64,000 nucleotides of DNA from CSP1-4 sp963777975 (GTDB lineage Bacteria; Chloroflexota; Limnocylindria; Limnocylindrales; CSP1-4): assembly GCA_963777975.1 (NCBI GenBank), contig CAVZSO010000003.1, forward strand, positions 248,001 to 312,000, given 5' to 3'. The notes below the pieces were generated by a model that worked only from the letters and a program-made list of their open reading frames with translations, was not told the origin of the DNA and searched no databases. The first letter of the stretch is position 1. Each line of letters begins with the position of its first letter. Position numbers and translations under genes: made by a program. This document shows positions 47,756-56,755 of the stretch, one piece after another.

Positions 47756-47839
47756 CGATCACGATCGTAGCGGCGCAGATCTCCCGCGTTTGGGCTCCGC
47801 CGCACATCGAGCGCAGGTTCATGCCCCAGCGGGCATGCC

Positions 47840-47867
47840 GAGGCCCGGGCGGTCTGGCCCGGGCCTC
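47840..47867. terminator. Terminator-like hairpin after the DoxX gene
   Basis: GAGGCCCGGGC (47840-47850) pairs with GCCCGGGCCTC (47857-47867) over a 6-base loop, 45 bases past the DoxX stop on the minus strand. No T tract is evident. Confidence 0.6.
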
Positions 47868-47912
47868 GAGTCGCGATCGGGTCGGTCGTCAGGGAGCGGC
47901 CGACCGCCTCGT

Positions 47913-48678
47913 TCAGGCTGTGGTCGGTTGCGGGGCCGCTTGCATGGCCGCCTTGCCCGGCTTCCAGGGCGTGCCCAGGATGGGCAGGACCCAGCGGTCG
48001 AGGCCGTAGTAGCCGGCGACCTTCCAGGCCAGCATGACGAACAGCGCGAGCATCGCGATGATCGGGTTGACGGAGGCCGAGCCTGCGAGCAGGAACGACA
48101 TGTTCATGGTGATCCCGAAGAAGGCCGCGACGCCGGTCAGCAGGCCGACGATGAGACCGAGGCCGACGGCGATCTCGCCGAAGGTGATGAGCCAGGCGAA
48201 CCACGGCGAGGCGTCGATGCTCAGCAGGAAGTTGAGGAAGTCGCGGTACCACTCGAAGCTGATGGCCGGGCGACCCTGATCGGGGATGGCGACCGCGGCC
48301 GTCCAGTAGCCCTTGAGGGCAGCGCCGCCATCGATCCAGCCCTCGCCGGTGAGCTTGTGAAAGCCCGCCTCCAGCCAGGAGAGGCCGAGGAAGAGGCGGA
48401 TGGGCAGCCAGAGCAGGCCAGCCTGCCGGTTGCCGAACAGGAACCGCGCGAAGGCCGGGCCTTCGATCTCGACCTGGTCGGCGCCCGCGTTGTTGCGCTC
48501 CTGGAAGAGCAGCACGATGAGCACGATCGCCAGGATCCAGAAGATCCAGGTCACCCACGTGCGCAGGTCGCCCGACAGCAGCTGGGTCGCCCTCGATGAA
48601 CATGGGCCAGAGCAGGAGCAGCAGCAGCACGGTCGCGACACCGCCGACCCCCGCCGCCGCCTTTCGTGTGTTCGACAT
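47913..48678 (-). CDS. DoxX/DoxD family membrane protein, frameshifted
   Basis: A membrane protein of about 254 residues with an N-terminal signal-like helix (KAAAGVGGVATVLLLLLLWP), a second helix (TWIFWILAIVLIVLLF), and a DoxX domain with LLWLPIRLFLGLSWLEAGFHKLTGEGW, FAWLITFGEIAVGLGLIVGLL and NPIIAMLALFVMLAWKVAGYYGLDRW (regions). The family includes thiosulfate:quinone oxidoreductase subunits and redox-stress proteins. One extra base near 48593 separates the first 31 residues from the rest. ATG 48678 is preceded by AGGGAAGGAT. It is divergent from the cyclase gene. Confidence 0.85.
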
Positions 48679-48813
48679 CGATCCTTCCCTTCCGTTCGGT
48701 CCCTTCCGGTGACCAGTCCCCGGCGGATCCCTCTCGCTCATCCTCACTGGTCTGATGCGCATTACGTTGCGCCTTCGCACCCCCGTGCGCAAGGTCCATC
48801 GGCCCACCGATAG

Positions 48814-48827
48814 GGTCCGATCGGACC
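48814..48827. promoter_or_regulatory. 14-bp palindrome before the cyclase gene
   Basis: GGTCCGATCGGACC is a perfect palindrome in the 259-bp gap between the divergent DoxX and cyclase genes, 110 bases before the cyclase ATG. It may be an operator. I see no convincing -35/-10 pair near it. Confidence 0.35.
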
Positions 48828-48937
48828 ATAGGCGCAGGGCCGCGCGGCCTCCGACTCCGACGCGCCGTGCTGCACGACCGACCTGCGACGGATGCGCGCT
48901 GTTGCTGCTCCCCGAGCGTTGCCGCATCCTTGTGCTG

Positions 48938-49777
48938 ATGCCCTTCTACATGGATCGCCACGAGTTCAACGGCCTGACGGCAGCGGGCGCAGCGGCCGCA
49001 CACCTCAAGGACCTCGAAGTCCAGGGCCAGTTCGGCGTCCGTTTCCTGACCTACTGGTTCGACGAAGAGCGCCAAACCGCGTTCTGCCTGGCAACAGCAC
49101 CGAGCGCTGACGCGGTCGAGGCCGTCCACCACGCCTCCCACGGATTCATGGCCTATCAGATCATCGAGGTCGATCGGCGGATGGTCGAACGCTTCATGGG
49201 CGGCATCGTGGAACATCAGCCAGGAGAGCCGTACGTCGAAACGGCATTCCGCACGATCCTCTTTACCGACATCGAGCACTCGACGAACCTGACGCAGAAG
49301 CTCGGGGATGCGCGCGCGATGGACATGGTCCGCGTCCATGACGAGATCGTGCGCGGGGCGCTCGCGGTCGGCGGCGGGTCGGAGGTCAAGCACACCGGTG
49401 ACGGGCTGATGGCGGCCTTCCAGTCGGTCGTTGGCGCCATCGAAAGCGCGGTCGAGATCCAACGGCGGTTGGCGCAGCGCGACCCCGTAGCCGGAGCACC
49501 CGTCCGGGTCCGCATCGGGATGGCCGCCGGCGAGCCGGTCACGGAGCGCAACGACCTCTTCGGCGCAGCGGTCCAGCTGGCGTCCAGGCTGTGCGCGCGC
49601 GCTGACCCCGGCAGCATCCTCGTATCGAGCGCCATCCACGACCTTGCCATCGGGAAAGGCTTCACCTTCCGCTCCCGCGGGCGGCTGCGCCTGAAGGGCT
49701 TCGAGTCCCCGATGCTGGCCTTCGAGGTGATCTGGGCGCCCGAGCCGGACCCCGACATCGCGTCGCGTCCGACATGA
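48938..49777 (+). CDS. DUF4242 domain fused to class III nucleotide cyclase
   Basis: A 279-residue soluble protein. Residues 1-85 match DUF4242 (SCO4226-like, a small ferredoxin-like fold reported to bind nickel), with MPFYMDRHEF, AAHLKDLEVQGQFGVRFLTYWFDEE and HHASHGFMAYQIIEV. Residues about 110-275 are an adenylate/guanylate cyclase catalytic domain: RTILFTDIEHSTNLTQKLGD carries the first metal Asp, VKHTGDGLMAAF the second, and VRIGMAAGEP and DLFGAAVQLASRLC follow. Such fusions suggest ligand- or metal-gated cyclic-nucleotide signalling. ATG 48938 is chosen because the upstream open frame is shadow sequence. Confidence 0.87.
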   Translation: MPFYMDRHEFNGLTAAGAAAAHLKDLEVQGQFGVRFLTYWFDEERQTAFCLATAPSADAVEAVHHASHGFMAYQIIEVDRRMVERFMGGIVEHQPGEPYVETAFRTILFTDIEHSTNLTQKLGDARAMDMVRVHDEIVRGALAVGGGSEVKHTGDGLMAAFQSVVGAIESAVEIQRRLAQRDPVAGAPVRVRIGMAAGEPVTERNDLFGAAVQLASRLCARADPGSILVSSAIHDLAIGKGFTFRSRGRLRLKGFESPMLAFEVIWAPEPDPDIASRPT

Positions 49778-49878
49778 CCGACGCGGCGCCTCGCCGCACA
49801 CGCTCGGTGCTCATCCCATACACTCCACGTCGGACCCTCCGGTCCACCAACGCGCCAGGCTCGCCTGGGCGTGAACAC

Positions 49879-49954
49879 GGGGCTATAGCTCAGTTGGGAG
49901 AGCGTCTGCATGGCATGCAGAAGGTCCGGGGTTCGAGTCCCCGTAGCTCCACCA
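49879..49954 (+). tRNA. tRNA-Ala (anticodon GGC)
   Basis: A 76-base cloverleaf: acceptor GGGGCTA pairs with TAGCTCC, anticodon stem TCTGC/GCAGA around loop ATGGCAT (anticodon GGC), T arm GGGGTTCGAGTCCCC, and encoded CCA. It resembles the other alanine tRNA in its D and T arms. Confidence 0.97.
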
Positions 49955-50040
49955 CTGACCACGGAGAGCACCGTCCACCCCTCGTCGGACGTCGAGGGGT
50001 GGCCTGATTCCCGGGTCATCGCAGGGAGGTCGAGGCGAGC

Positions 50041-50956
50041 ATGACCCAGGGTGTCGGTGGTCGAGCGGCGGCCGCGGCGCTGGGGCGGGTCGGCGCCTGG
50101 AGCTTCGCTCTGCAGGCCAACCCGGCGAGCGTCTCGCAGTCGGCGGTCAGCGACCTCGAGGCGATGGGCCTGGGGGCCGTCTGGATCCCGGAGAGCGTGG
50201 GCAGCAAGGAAGTCTTCAGCCACGCCGGTGTCCTGCTCGGTGGCGGCGAACGCATCGTCATCGCGACGGGCATCGCCAACATCTACGCTCGGGACCCGAT
50301 GGCCGCCGCGAATGGCGCGCGGACGCTGGCCGAGGCCTATCCCGGCCGGTTCGCCCTCGGCCTGGGGGTCAGCCACGCACCCTCGGTCGCGGCGCGTGGC
50401 AGCACGTATGCGAGCCCCATCGCGACCATGCGCGCGTACCTGGACGCGATGGCCGCGGCACGCTACGGCGGTCCCGAGCCGGCCGTGCCTGCGCCCCTCC
50501 TGCTGGCTGCCCTGGGGCCGAAGATGCTGGAACTGTCGGCCGAGCGGACGGATGGGGCCCATCCCTACTTCGTGCCCGTCGAGCACACCGCCGTGGCGCG
50601 CTCCATCCTCGGGCCAGAGCCGTGCCTGGCGGTCGAGATGACCGCGGTCCTGGAGACCGATCCGACCGAGGCACGTCGCATCGCTCGCGCCTTCGCGCGA
50701 CACTACCTCGCCCTGCCGAACTACGCCGGCAACCTTCGGCGGCTGGGCTATGCCGACGATGACCTGGCCGAGCGAGGGCAGCGACCGGCTCATCGACGCG
50801 GTCATCGTGTGGGGCGACGCGGCCGCCATCGCCGAGCGAGCGCGACAGCACTTCGACGCCGGCGCCGATCACGTCTGCATCCAGCTGCGCGCGGCAGCCT
50901 CGAGCGACATCTGCCTGTCCGGGCATCGCGAGCTGGCCCGCATCCTCCTTCCCTGA
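50041..50956 (+). CDS. LLM class (F420-type) oxidoreductase, frameshifted
   Basis: A luciferase-like flavin/F420 oxidoreductase of about 304 residues, resembling the MSMEG_4141-type group. Seen: GAWSFALQANPASVSQSAV, AMGLGAVWIPES, RIVIATGIANIYARDPMAAANGARTLAEAYPGRFALGLGVSH (region), LLLAALGPKMLELSAERTDGAHPYFVP (region), then in the next frame GSDRLIDAVIVWGDAAAIAERARQHFDAGADHVCIQL (region). One extra C near 50768 causes the change. It is only distantly like the two other LLM proteins in this window. The substrate is unknown. Confidence 0.88.
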
Positions 50957-51091
50957 GGAAGGGGCTGCTACACTCGCGGCCACGATCGCCCGCCCGATCC
51001 ACCCCTCGCCGGTCGGCGGGGGGTGCGCCGTTTCGACGACCGGACGGAGCGTTCGGTCACTGGCCTCTCGACCGGCCGCAGGGAAGCTTCC

Positions 51092-53637
51092 ATGACCGAC
51101 CAGGGAACCGCAGACCGCGCGCGCATCGAGCGCTACGAGCACACCGCCATCGAGCCCCGCTGGCAGGCGCGCTGGGACGAGCTCGGGCTGCATCGGACCG
51201 ACCTGCACGACACGAGCCGGCCGAAGTTCTACATGCTGACGATGTACATCTACCCCTCCGGGGACGTGCACATCGGGCACTGGTACGTCATGACCCCGAC
51301 CGACGCGATCGCCCGCTTCCGGCGCATGCAGGGGGACAACGTCTTCTTCCCGGTCGGCTTCGATGCCTTCGGGCTGCCGGCCGAGAACGCCGCCATCCAG
51401 CGCGGCGTGAACCCGCGCGACTGGACGATGACCAACATCGCCGCGATGCGCCGCCAATACCGGCTCATGGGAACCACCTACGACTGGGACAGCGAGGTCG
51501 TGACCTGCGATCCCGAGTACTACCGCTGGAACCAGTGGCTGTTCCTGCGCTTCCTCGAGGCCGGCCTGGCCTACCGCACGAGGTCGGCGGTCGACTGGTG
51601 CCCCAACGACGGGACGCTGGCCCGCGAGCAGGTCGAGGGCACCGAGCGGCGCTGCTGGCGCTGCCACGCCAAGGTCGAGAAGCGCGACCTGGACCAGTGG
51701 TACCTGCGCATCACGAAGTACGCCGACGAGCTGCTCGACTTCAGGGGCATCAAGTGGCCAGACCCCATCCGGATCATGCAAACGAACTGGATCGGACGCT
51801 CCGAGGGCGCGACGATCACCTTCACGACCGCGCCCGACGACCGCCAGCCCGGCGGCGACGAGCTGAAGGTCTTCACGACCCGCCCGGACACGCTCTTCGG
51901 GGCGACCTTCATGGTCCTGGCCCCCGAGCACCCGCTGGTCGAGCGGCTGACCCATCCCGAGCGGCGCGCGGAGGTCGAGGCCTACGTCGCCCGATCCCGC
52001 GAGCAGACCGAGATCGAGCGCCTCTCGACCGAGCACGAGAAGACGGGCGTCGCGCTGGGCATCGACGCCATCAACCCCGTCAACGGCGAGCGCATCCCGA
52101 TCTGGATCGCCGACTACGTCCTGGCCGGCTACGGCACCGGCGCGATCATGGCCGTGCCTGCCCACGACGAGCGCGACTACGCCTTCGCCGAGAAGCTACG
52201 GCCTGCCCATCCGGCGGGTCGTGGCCGCGCCGGGTGCGGCCGACGACGCGGCGCTCGACGGTGCCTACGTCGCCCATGCCGCGGGTGAGCGGCTGGTCGA
52301 CTCGGGCGCCTACACCGGCATGGCCGCTGACGAGGGTGGCAAGGCCATCGTCGCCGCGCTGGCGGTGGATGGTCGGGCCGAGCCGTCGGTCACCTATCAC
52401 GTGCGCGACTGGCTCTTCAGCCGGCAGCGCTACTGGGGCTCGCCGATCCCGATCATCTACTGCGACACGTGCGGCATGGTGCCGGTGCCGGACGAGGACC
52501 TGCCGGTACGCCTGCCCGACACGGTCGACTACCGGGGCTCCGGCGAGAACCCGCTGGCCAAGGACGAGGCGTTCGTCAACGTCGCCTGCCCCCGCTGCGA
52601 CGGTCCTGCCCGGCGCGAGACGGACACGCTCGACACCTTCATCGACTCGTCCTGGTACTGGTATCGCTACCTGTCACCCCACCTCGAGGAGGGGCCGGTG
52701 GACCGGGCCATGGTCGATCGCTGGAATCCGGTCGACCAGTACACCGGCGGCTCCGAGCATGCCGTGATGCACCTGCTCTACAGCCGTTTCTTCACCAAGG
52801 CCATGGCCGACATCGGGCTGATCGGCGAGCGCGAGCCCTTCCTGAAGCTGTTCAACCAGGGCCAGATCCTGGGCGCACGACGGCGAGCGCATGAGCAAGT
52901 CACGGGGCAACGTCCAGGACCCGGATGATCTCGTGCAGCGCTATGGCGCCGATACCGTCCGCCTCTTCCTGATGTTCATGGGACCCTGGGACCAGGGCGG
53001 CCGCTGGGACCCCATGGGCATCGCCGGCGTGCACCGCTTCCTGAACCGGGTCTGGACCGTCGCGTTGGATCCCCATGGGCGTGATGCGGGCGACCCGGCA
53101 GAGACCATCGCCGACGTGGCTGCGGCTGGCCGTGAGCTGCGCATCGCGGCCCATCGCACACTGGCGGCTGTGACCACCGACTACGAGACCTTCCGCTACA
53201 ACACGATGGTCGCCAAGCTCATGGAGCTGACCAACGTGTTGATGCACCACCGCGGCACGGCCCTCGCCGGCAGCGCCGAGTGGGATGAGACCGTCGGCCT
53301 GCTGCTGCTGATGCTGGCCCCGGCTGCCCCGCACATCGCCGACGAGCTGTGGTCGCGTCGCCTCGAGGCGGCCGGCGAGGCCTGGCGCTCCATCCACACG
53401 GAGCGCTGGCCGGCCTGGGACGCCGCGCTCATCGCCGAGCGCACGGTCGAGCTGCCCATCCAGATCAACGGCAAGCTGCGCGATCGCGTCGAGGTCCCGG
53501 TCGGATCGCCCCAGGAAGAGATCGAGCGCATCGTGCTCGCGCGCGAGAAGGTCAAGGCCGCGCTGGCCGGCCGCGCGCCCGACAAGATCGTCCATGCCGG
53601 CGGCCGGCTGGTGAACCTGGTCGTCCGCTCGGACTGA
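51092..53637 (+). CDS. leuS: Leucyl-tRNA synthetase, two frameshifts
   Basis: Class I synthetase charging tRNA-Leu, about 848 residues when joined. Seen: TMYIYPSGDVHIGHWYVMTP with HIGH (about residue 57), VGFDAFGLPAENAAI, zinc-knuckle-like CWRCHAK, editing domain with FTTRPDTLFGATFMVLAPEH and GTGAIMAVPAHDERDYAFAEK, then YWGSPIPIIYC, SSWYWYRYLSP, YTGGSEHAVMHLLYSRF, KMSKS as RMSKSRGN and the anticodon-binding domain. Frame changes near 52198 (AAG-C-TAC) and 52880 (GCA-C-GAC) are both one-base excesses. Start ATG 51092 follows GGGAAGC. The gene is essential, so these are almost certainly sequence errors. Confidence 0.97.
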
Positions 53638-53679
53638 TCGCTCGAGGCTGGCGCCGCCCCGTCAGGCGAGCGGCTGCCG

Positions 53680-54363
53680 TCAGGCCTGGGCCCCGGCGGC
53701 CTCCGACTCCGCCGGCCCGGCGATGACCTTCAGGCGCTCGCGATGGCGGGCGGCCTTGGCCCGGTTGCCGCAGGTCGTCATGTCGCACCACTTGCGCTTG
53801 GCCGTACGCGATGCGTCGAAGAAGGCCCACGTGCACGTCTCGCTGGCGCACACGCGCAGGCGCTCGGTCTTGCCCTCGCCGAGGTAGCGGGCGACGGACT
53901 CGGTCAATCGGGCCAGGGCGCCGTCGATCGGGTCGCCCTCGTGGCGATGCCCCATGTGCACACCGTCGGCGGATGGCACGAGGATGGTCACGTAGTGCGT
54001 GCGTAACGCCCGATTGACCTCGTCGAGCGCGGTGAACGACGGCGCGCGGCGCTCGACGCTGGCGTCGACCAGCTCTCGCATGGCGGCGCGGACCTTGCGG
54101 ATCCGGCCGAGCAGCTTGATCCCATACTCGGGCTCAGCCTCGACCCGGCCGACCAGCGTGAGCATCGCCTCGCGATGCATCAGGTCGTGGGCGATGAGCC
54201 AGTCCAGCGCGACCATCGGGCTGTCGAGATGGTCGACCGGTGAACCGCGCTCGATCTCGAGCGTGTTGATGAAGGCGAGCCCCGTTTCGAGCGATGCCTG
54301 GTGCCCGTGGGGCACGGCATGAGGGTCGGAGATCGCGGTCAGGTCGGGTGTCGTGGTGGTCAT
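53680..54363 (-). CDS. CGNR zinc-finger regulator (ABATE domain)
   Basis: A 227-residue protein with an N-terminal ABATE-like ligand-binding region (about residues 20-165, GLAFINTLEIERGSPVDHL and ALDWLIAHDLM) and a C-terminal CGNR zinc finger, RVCASETCTWAFFDAS then RKWCDMTTCGNRAKAARHR, whose Cys residues and basic tail suit DNA binding. The family is predicted to be stress-responsive transcription regulators. It is divergent from a strong promoter flanked by two copies of a 17-bp repeat that drives tiny membrane-protein genes, so it is the natural candidate to bind them. Confidence 0.85.
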   Translation of the reverse strand: MTTTTPDLTAISDPHAVPHGHQASLETGLAFINTLEIERGSPVDHLDSPMVALDWLIAHDLMHREAMLTLVGRVEAEPEYGIKLLGRIRKVRAAMRELVDASVERRAPSFTALDEVNRALRTHYVTILVPSADGVHMGHRHEGDPIDGALARLTESVARYLGEGKTERLRVCASETCTWAFFDASRTAKRKWCDMTTCGNRAKAARHRERLKVIAGPAESEAAGAQA

Positions 54364-54414
54364 GGGTTCCGATCGCGGATTGTGTCACATCGGCGACATG
54401 CGTGATGTCGGGAG

Positions 54415-54484
54415 GTAACCAGTCTAGTGCAGTTGACAGGTTATCCGCAAGTGAGCTAGACTCTCGAGTAACCAGATTAGTACA
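54415..54484 (+). promoter_or_regulatory. Promoter bracketed by 17-bp direct repeats
   Basis: TTGACA (54433-54438), 18-base spacer and TAGACT (54457-54462) form a good promoter pointing at the small-gene run. GTAACCAGTCTAGTGCA (54415-54431) ends one base before the -35 box. GTAACCAGATTAGTACA (54468-54484), 14 of 17 identical, covers the expected start of transcription. The repeats sit 53 bp apart, five helical turns, on the same face. Binding by the divergent CGNR protein is inference. Confidence 0.7.
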
Positions 54485-54515
54485 CCAAAGCAGTTACTCA
54501 GAGAGAGGTTCGGTC

Positions 54516-54593
54516 ATGGAAGTGGTCGTTCTCGTCGTCATCGCCTGGATCGCCGTGATCGTCGCCTTCGAGGGCCGCACGTCCGCCAGCTGA
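54516..54593 (+). CDS. 25-residue membrane peptide A
   Basis: A tiny gene encoding MEVVVLVVIAWIAVIVAF followed by EGRTSAS: a single membrane helix with a short polar tail. GAGAGAGG lies seven bases before the ATG, and the regulated promoter is 54 bases upstream. The start MEV and the helix pattern (VVLVVIAWIAVIV against IILVAWIAIIVAL) are shared with the next gene, so the two are probably tandem duplicates. Size and composition resemble small stress peptides or type I toxins, but no function can be claimed. Confidence 0.65.
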   Translation: MEVVVLVVIAWIAVIVAFEGRTSAS

Positions 54594-54631
54594 CCCGTCC
54601 CGATCACTCGTCAACCCAGGAGGGCCGAGCC

Positions 54632-54767
54632 ATGGAAGTCCATCATCCTCGTCGCGTGGATCGCGATCATCGTCGCGCTCGCCGCCGTCGGCGTCGTTGC
54701 CGCCGTCGATGCGTGGAACCGCGTGCAGGGCGACCACGAGCGCCGGTCTTCGGGAGGGGTCGCCTGA
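54632..54767 (+). CDS. 44-residue membrane peptide B, frameshifted
   Basis: Starts MEV like peptide A. Dropping one C after codon 3 (near 54640) gives IILVAWIAIIVALAAVGVV, then AAVDAWNRVQGDHERRSSGG and VA, a membrane helix plus a polar tail. As written the frame would be Arg-rich nonsense, so the base is probably an error. AGGAGG lies eight bases before the ATG. The stop TGA overlaps the next gene's ATG as ATGA-type TGATG, showing coupled translation. It is a likely paralogue of peptide A. Confidence 0.6.
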
Positions 54768-55045
54768 TGTGGACCACCTTCCTGCTTCGCGCCAATGAGC
54801 TCGCGGCCGAGCGCAGCCGCGAAGCCAAACGTGAGCGCCACGCACGTGAGCTGCGTCGACATGCCGCCAGCCAGAGCCGACGATCAGCCGATCCGCCGCA
54901 TCGAGCCCGACGAGCCGACGCGCTGACCGATCGTCTCTGGCGGCACCATCCGCGCCAGACCGACACCAAACCCGACCGCAGACCCGACGACGGGCCCGAC
55001 TCCCCTCCGGGCCCGTCGTTCCATGTCTCGGCGCCCGTCGCCTAG
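54767..55045 (+). CDS. Small basic protein, third gene of the run
   Basis: A 92-residue, very Arg/His-rich protein beginning MWTTFLLRANELAAERSREAKRER. The first 25 residues look helical and amphipathic; the rest (RRSADPPHRARRAD, RRPDDGPDSPPGPS) looks disordered. The start overlaps the stop of peptide B. A perfect hairpin (54987-55019) lies in its last third and TAGACT of the next gene in its final codons, so the true end may be earlier after an unseen frame error. I recognise no family. Confidence 0.5.
   Translation: MWTTFLLRANELAAERSREAKRERHARELRRHAASQSRRSADPPHRARRADALTDRLWRHHPRQTDTKPDRRPDDGPDSPPGPSFHVSAPVA
54987..55019. terminator. Terminator-like hairpin
   Basis: ACGACGGGCCC (54987-54997) pairs perfectly with GGGCCCGTCGT (55009-55019) over an 11-base loop and is followed by TCC. 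It would end the small-gene transcript just before the LLM gene's own -10 box (55043-55048). Confidence 0.55.
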
Positions 55046-55055
55046 ACTTCCCGGC

Positions 55056-56000
55056 ATGACGGACCTGAAGATCGGCGCCCTGTGCTGGAACCAGTACGCG
55101 ACGTGGCCACAGCTCCTCGAGGCCGGCATCCGGGCCGAGCAGGTCGGTTACTCGTCGCTCTGGACCTGGGACCATCTGTATCCCATCGTCGGCTCCCATG
55201 AAGGGCCGATGTTCGAGGCCTGGCTGACCCTCGCCGCGTGGGCGCAGCGCACGGAGCGGATCCGGCTCGGCCTGATGGTCGGGGCCAACACGTTCCGCAA
55301 TCCGGCCGTCGTGACCAAGATGGCGACCACGCTCGACCACCAGTCCGGCGGTCGCGTGACGCTGGGCATCGGCGCCGCCTGGTTCGCGACCGAGCACGCC
55401 GCCTTCGGCCTGGAGTTCGGCGAGGGACCGCCCGACCGACTGCGCTGGCTGGCCGAGGCGTTGCCCGTCATCCGCGGCATGCTGCGCGGGGAGACGCCCA
55501 GCGCCGCTGGACCGCACTACGCGATGCGCGACGTGCGCAACGATCCACCGCCGCTCCAGCCGGCCATGCCCCTGCTCATAGGTGGTGGCGGCGAGAAGGT
55601 CACCCTCAAGCTCGTGGCTCGCTACGGGGACGCGTGCAACATCGGCGGTGGCGTGGCCACCGTCACGCGCAAGGAGGCCATCCTGCGCGCCCACTGCGAG
55701 GCGGTCGGGCGCGACGAGGCCGAGATCGAGCGCACGACCAACATCGGGGTCGTCGTCATCCGCGACACGGAGGCTGAGGCCATCCGCGTGCAGCGCGGCA
55801 TCTTCCGGCGCAACGGCGACGCACCGCTCTGGCGGAACCAGCCCGTCGGCTCGCCGGAGCAGGTCGCCGAGAAGTTGGCGCCATACCTCGCTATCGGCTA
55901 CCGACACCTCGTGGCCGGCTTTCCGGCACCCTACGACGAGGAGTCGATGACACGGTTCGCGACCGAGGTGCGGCCGCTTCTCGAGCGCGCCGGAGGATGA
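55056..56000 (+). CDS. LLM class (F420-type) oxidoreductase
   Basis: An intact 314-residue luciferase-like oxidoreductase. Seen: KIGALCWNQYATWPQLLEAG, GYSSLWTWDHLYP, RLGLMVGANTFRNPAVVTKMATTLDHQSGGRVTLGIGAAWF (region about 72-112), MPLLIGGGGEKVTLKLVARYGDACN and YRHLVAGFPAPYDEESM. It is a paralogue of the frameshifted protein at 15322-16282. TAGACT ends seven bases before the ATG, a leaderless signature. F420 dependence is inferred from the family; the substrate is unknown. Confidence 0.92.
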   Translation: MTDLKIGALCWNQYATWPQLLEAGIRAEQVGYSSLWTWDHLYPIVGSHEGPMFEAWLTLAAWAQRTERIRLGLMVGANTFRNPAVVTKMATTLDHQSGGRVTLGIGAAWFATEHAAFGLEFGEGPPDRLRWLAEALPVIRGMLRGETPSAAGPHYAMRDVRNDPPPLQPAMPLLIGGGGEKVTLKLVARYGDACNIGGGVATVTRKEAILRAHCEAVGRDEAEIERTTNIGVVVIRDTEAEAIRVQRGIFRRNGDAPLWRNQPVGSPEQVAEKLAPYLAIGYRHLVAGFPAPYDEESMTRFATEVRPLLERAGG

Positions 56001-56016
56001 TCGGGCGCGCCGTCGG

Positions 56017-56470
56017 GTGAGGTTCCGGACCACCCTCCAGCTCGAGGGCAAGACGGCGACCGGGTTCGCCGTGCCCGCGGACGTCGTCGAGGGGCTCGGC
56101 AAGGGCAAACGGCCGCCGGTCCTGGTGACGGTCGGGCTCGCATACCTATCGGAGCACGGTCGCCGCCTACGGCGACGTCTTCATGCTGCCCTTGAGCGCG
56201 GAGAACCGCCAGGCGGCCGGTGTCGCGGCAGGCGACGAGATCGACGTCGAGCTGGAGCTCGACACGGCACCGCGCGAAGTGACCGTGCCCGACGACTTCG
56301 CTGCCGCACTGGCCGCGGAGCCCGATGCCCAGCGGTTCTTCGGCGGCCTCTCGTACAGTCAGCAGCGTTGGTTCGTGCTGGGCATCGAGGATGCCAAGAC
56401 CGCCGAGACCCGGCAGCGACGCATCACCGCGGCGGTGGCCCGGCTCCGTGAGGGACGCGGCCAGCGCTAG
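56017..56470 (+). CDS. DUF1905/YdeI-like protein, frameshifted
   Basis: About 150 residues. The first half, FRTTLQLEGKTATGFAVPADVVEGLGKGKRPPVLVTV (region), is a DUF1905 beta barrel. In the next frame come YRSTVAAYGDVFMLPLS and AAGVAAGDEIDVELELD. The end is a YdeI/OmdA-like helix region, FAAALAAEPDAQRFFGGLSYSQQRWFVLGIEDAKTAETRQRRI (region). Such proteins have been linked to bacteriocin protection and are of uncertain function. One extra base near 56150 splits the frame. The GTG start is 16 bases after the LLM stop. The 285-bp gap after it, before comEA, holds nothing I can name. Confidence 0.82.
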
Positions 56471-56755
56471 GTCCCGGCACGGCGACGCCCAGCGGTGATA
56501 CGTCTCCGATAAGCGCGCGGGATGCCCGCGGTGAGGCCGAACCCCTACCGTGCGCCTCGACGTCCGCCGACGCCGCAGTGCCCGTGGAGTCGTCGGACGT
56601 CAGCTCGCCTCCCGTTCGAGGGTTTCGACCGCCGGGCTCCCGCTGCCCCGCCATCGCCATCCGCCGGACGGCCCGCCGAACCCATCCATCCCGATCTCGC
56701 CGCCAAGCCCCGCTGGCCATCCGCCTGCCCGCCGCTCGCCCTGGAGGCAAGGCCG

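Noticed and set aside
47752..48927. 391-residue minus-strand gene
   Set aside because: Apart from the start MSNTRKAAAG, which belongs to the DoxX gene, it is out-of-frame sequence.
51000..51090. T-box leader before leuS
   Set aside because: The leader is short and GC-rich, with no T-box consensus or clear antiterminator; only a local hairpin is seen.
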